In this document: piece by piece, positions 7,185 through 9,083 of the stretch
Layout: each line of letters starts with the position of its first letter
How positions within the stretch are numbered: position 1 is the stretch's first letter
Source of the DNA: Bacteroidota bacterium
Lineage (GTDB): Bacteria; Bacteroidota; Bacteroidia; Chitinophagales; Chitinophagaceae
Direction of reading: 5' to 3'
DNA: 9,083 nt
Assembly (NCBI GenBank): GCA_023436685.1
Contig: JAEZIL010000005.1
Coordinates: 1 to 9,083, forward strand
The notes under the pieces: model-generated
Told to the model about the DNA's origin: nothing
Seen by the model: the letters and a program-made list of their open reading frames with translations, nothing else
Database searches by the model: none
Made by a program: the position numbers and the translations under genes

Positions 7185-7751
7185 ATGGAAAGTCAAATAC
7201 AACAAACTCCTGAAGAATGGGCAGTTGATAGTTCTGAAATCAATGGAAAGATTAATGCTGATCTTGCAGCAAAATTTGCACATATAAAAGGATGGGGTAT
7301 AGACGCCGATCCTGAGAACGAACCAACTTATCCAATGAAGCATTGGAACGGAGATGACCATAAGCGTTTAAACTATGTAAGACCTTTTCAACAACCCCTA
7401 ACTGTTGAAAAGCTACACTCAAATGAAAGGCCGTCTGTGTCTTCTGTTTTTGGTACATCCGTACCACCTTCTGGTTTAAGCGGAAAACTACGTCGTCAGG
7501 CCTTTCGCTTTAGTGAAGGTAACTGGAACCATTGGCTTGCATTATTGCTTGCCGATAGAGTGAATATGGTGGAAGGGGTGATAGATGATGTCAAAAAAGG
7601 TCAATTTCCCAACATATTTGTTGAGCGTGGCTGGACGGCAGAATGGAAATACAATAAACGGGGTCTGATAAAAAACATTGCAATCGGCGCAGCTATTACT
7701 GCAAGTCTATTGTTGTTAATGTCTAGAAAACGTAAAGCACATACAAAATAG
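7185..7751 (+). CDS. Uncharacterised C-terminally membrane-anchored protein linked to the dehydrogenase
   Basis: A 188-residue protein whose function I do not recognise. There is no signal peptide. The N-terminal ~90 residues are polar, with tryptophans, prolines and histidines (for example PTYPMKHWNGDDHKRL). A compact block at about 95-140 (PPSGLSGKLRRQAFRF, then HWLALLLADRVNMVEG) looks like a conserved core: I recall similar SGxLRR...HWLxLLLADRV-type sequences in other uncharacterised bacterial proteins, but cannot confirm this here. One membrane segment lies at about 161-179, followed by a basic tail SRKRKAHTK, so the protein is probably tail-anchored with its soluble part in the cytoplasm. 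It starts 11 bp after the dehydrogenase stop, which suggests a shared transcript and perhaps a role in placing or assisting that enzyme. The sequence is intact with no key catalytic motif visible. Confidence 0.82.
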   Translation: MESQIQQTPEEWAVDSSEINGKINADLAAKFAHIKGWGIDADPENEPTYPMKHWNGDDHKRLNYVRPFQQPLTVEKLHSNERPSVSSVFGTSVPPSGLSGKLRRQAFRFSEGNWNHWLALLLADRVNMVEGVIDDVKKGQFPNIFVERGWTAEWKYNKRGLIKNIAIGAAITASLLLLMSRKRKAHTK

Positions 7752-7835
7752 TGATTTATAATATTGTTGCTTATTAAGCCTGTTTTATAATCCGGATATT
7801 TTTTGTAATTTATACAATACAAGAATTTCCAGATT

Positions 7836-8495
7836 ATGAGATGGGCTTATCATATTAAATATAAAATAAGAACTGCAATTGTTTTGACAGCTCTTATTGT
7901 GGTTATATTATTGAGCAACTTATCGGAGTACAGAAGCTTTCAGAGTCTTGACAAGTCGGTTGCTAGTGTAGTAGATGATAGGTTGATGCCTGCTACATAT
8001 CTTTTTAAGATTACTAATGCTTTGTATAAAAAGCGTATGTTGCATGAAGCTAGTGACACACATACGCCTACTGAAAGAGCGTCTTTAATTAATAAGCACA
8101 ATATAAGTATAGATTCTTGTATAAAAGAATATGAATCTACTGTGCTAACCACTGAAGAGAAACAACAATGGATATCTTTTAAGCAGGACTTAGCAAGCTA
8201 TAATTCTATGGAAATTGCCTGGTTAAATGATTCACATAAAAATGATGTCCTCTCAATAACAGCAATTAATACCCAATTTAACAATATCATTCATGATCTT
8301 GATCAACTAACTAATATACAGATAGGCGAGGGGAGTAATATCAGGAAAAACAGTGCTTCTATTGTAAATAGTAATGAACTACTCAGCAACCTTGAATATG
8401 TAGCTGTAATTGTATTAAGTTTGTTTACACTAGTCCTTTTAAGTATATCTGATAAGGCCTTATTTAAGGGGCAACAGCAACAGGCTTTAAATTAA
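7836..8495 (+). CDS. Four-helix-bundle (4HB_MCP-like) sensor protein without output domain
   Basis: A 219-residue protein with an uncleaved N-terminal membrane segment (about 12-28), a periplasmic helical region of about 155 residues, a second membrane segment (about 186-205) and a 14-residue tail ending in QQQQALN. The segments VDDRLMPATYLFKITNALYKKRMLHEA and QFNNIIHDLDQLTNIQIGEG have the heptad-like look of the four-helix-bundle ligand-binding domain found in methyl-accepting chemotaxis proteins and some histidine kinases. After the second membrane segment there is no HAMP, kinase, methyl-accepting or cyclase domain, so any signal must pass through a partner or the protein has another role. 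It stands 84 bp after the previous gene, probably as its own unit, and faces a convergent gene across a hairpin. The 4HB assignment is by pattern, not by profile search. Confidence 0.82.
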   Translation: MRWAYHIKYKIRTAIVLTALIVVILLSNLSEYRSFQSLDKSVASVVDDRLMPATYLFKITNALYKKRMLHEASDTHTPTERASLINKHNISIDSCIKEYESTVLTTEEKQQWISFKQDLASYNSMEIAWLNDSHKNDVLSITAINTQFNNIIHDLDQLTNIQIGEGSNIRKNSASIVNSNELLSNLEYVAVIVLSLFTLVLLSISDKALFKGQQQQALN

Positions 8496-8522
8496 GGCCC
8501 TAATGTTAGTAGCCTTAATTTA
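8488..8522. terminator. Probable bidirectional terminator hairpin, AT-rich
   Basis: Perfect 11-bp inverted repeat: 8488-8498 (TAAATTAAGGC) pairs with 8512-8522 (GCCTTAATTTA) around a 13-base loop that itself contains CTAA/TTAG. It sits between two convergent genes, overlaps the stop codon of the four-helix-bundle gene (8493-8495) and ends 3 bases before the opposing stop. The stem has only three G-C pairs and no long T-tract beyond the arm, so strength is uncertain. Confidence 0.55.
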
Positions 8523-8525
8523 CTT

Positions 8526-9062
8526 CTAGTTGGAATGTTTAATCAGCTTCTGTATCATTTTTCTGTTTCCAACTATCCAAACAATATCATTCCATTCAAA
8601 AATAGTATTGGAATCAGGGTTCAACATGCGCTTATTTTCCCTTTCAATGCCAATAACTAATCCTTGCGTGCGTTCGCGTATTCCTGATTCGCGTATGCTT
8701 AATCCTTTCAGTCGTGTATATTCATCCACTACTATTTTTTGTAAAGCAATATCGCTGGTCATGCTATTATCTTTTTCCTGAATTTCCGATGCATCGAATA
8801 TTGGTTTAAATATTTGCATTTGTTCGTCTGTAGCAATAATGCCAACATGGTCTAAAGGGAATAACTTTTCATCTCTGTTTGGTGCATGTATCAACTTTTC
8901 TCCACGTTTTATATAGGCTATGTTTATTCCATATTGTTCACGCCATGAAAGGTCTAATAATGATTTCCCGATATATGGTGCTTGTTGATTCACTACCATA
9001 TCTACTATATGTGCCGACCAAGGTATCAGATTTGATTGAAGCTCCACGTACTTTTCAAACAC
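8526..9062 (-). CDS. Tandem RCK_C (TrkA-C) domain protein; apparent detached C-terminus of a CPA2 cation/proton antiporter
   Basis: Soluble regulatory region of 178 residues containing two TrkA-C-type domains. The first is at about 22-88: DMVVNQQAPYIGKSLLDL, then REQYGINIAYIKRG and LDHVGIIATDEQ. The second is at about 105-172: LKGLSIRESGIRERTQGLVI, then LNPDSNTIFEWNDIVWIVG. In Bacteroidota this pair normally follows the membrane domain of a KefB/Na+-H+ antiporter-type CPA2 protein, introduced by an LIPW(D/S)AH-like sequence, which is present here at about residues 12-18. Upstream of the GTG at 9062 the frame continues for 7 codons and then meets TAA (9081-9083), the last three bases of the window. 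So the visible frame has no membrane domain. It may be the broken 3' part of an antiporter gene, a separately encoded regulatory subunit, or an artefact of the edge. The start is therefore uncertain. Confidence 0.7.
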   Translation of the reverse strand: MFEKYVELQSNLIPWSAHIVDMVVNQQAPYIGKSLLDLSWREQYGINIAYIKRGEKLIHAPNRDEKLFPLDHVGIIATDEQMQIFKPIFDASEIQEKDNSMTSDIALQKIVVDEYTRLKGLSIRESGIRERTQGLVIGIERENKRMLNPDSNTIFEWNDIVWIVGNRKMIQKLIKHSN

Positions 9063-9083
9063 ATCGGGCGAGACAGAATTTTA

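Noticed and set aside
7791..7812. Possible Bacteroidota -7 promoter element (TA followed by a T-run and G) before the four-helix-bundle gene
   Set aside because: The spacing is off by one from TAnnTTTG and there is no TTTG at the -33 position. A T-run in AT-rich DNA is weak evidence.
1..9083. A coordinated new defence, secretion or biosynthetic system
   Set aside because: The genes belong to several separate transcription units with ordinary transport, envelope, repair and redox roles. There are no nucleases, toxins, reverse transcriptases, repeats or mobile-element signs to support a system.

Overview
The window looks like ordinary chromosomal sequence from a member of the Bacteroidota, possibly a Chitinophagaceae or sphingobacterial relative. 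The sequence basis is that it is AT-rich, Shine-Dalgarno sites before the starts are weak or absent, and several proteins have the flavour of that phylum: the dicarboxylate-type symporter with a GVPRA hairpin, the MFS carrier ending in an ETFGKDL-like tail, and the tandem-RCK_C antiporter tail. I see no rRNA, tRNA, CRISPR array, insertion sequence or phage gene. The lineage is an inference from style, not from a marker gene.

Region 1 (1-4067, plus strand) is a tight run of five genes. They are the 3' part of a DAACS-type dicarboxylate/amino-acid symporter, a DedA-family membrane protein, an MFS transporter of the metabolite:H+ symporter type, a 69-residue helix-hairpin-helix protein resembling the RNA polymerase alpha C-terminal domain, and a general-stress-protein-26-like flavin split-barrel protein. 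Gaps are about 10-50 bp, so co-transcription is plausible. The run ends at a strong, perfectly symmetrical hairpin (4072-4100).

Region 2 (4099-5854, minus strand) holds a Fpg/Nei-type DNA glycosylase followed by a YihY/BrkB-family membrane protein, which converges on region 1 and shares its bidirectional terminator. A 164-bp divergent gap (5855-6018) separates this pair from region 3. I found no convincing promoter in it.

Region 3 (6019-7751, plus strand) pairs a zinc-dependent alcohol/formaldehyde-type dehydrogenase with a C-terminally membrane-anchored protein of unknown function, 11 bp apart. A separate plus-strand gene (7836-8495) encodes a periplasmic four-helix-bundle sensor-like protein with two membrane segments and no signalling output domain. 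It converges, across a second symmetrical hairpin (8488-8522), on a minus-strand reading frame that encodes two RCK_C (TrkA-C) domains. That frame is the tail of a CPA2 cation/proton antiporter, but an in-frame stop lies 7 codons upstream of its only start, at the very edge of the window.

No gene set here amounts to a recognisable new defence, secretion or biosynthetic system. The points most worth a second look are the output-less four-helix-bundle protein, the dehydrogenase plus membrane-anchored partner, the apparently detached antiporter tail, the stand-alone alpha-CTD-like protein, and the long polar insertion near the N terminus of the symporter.
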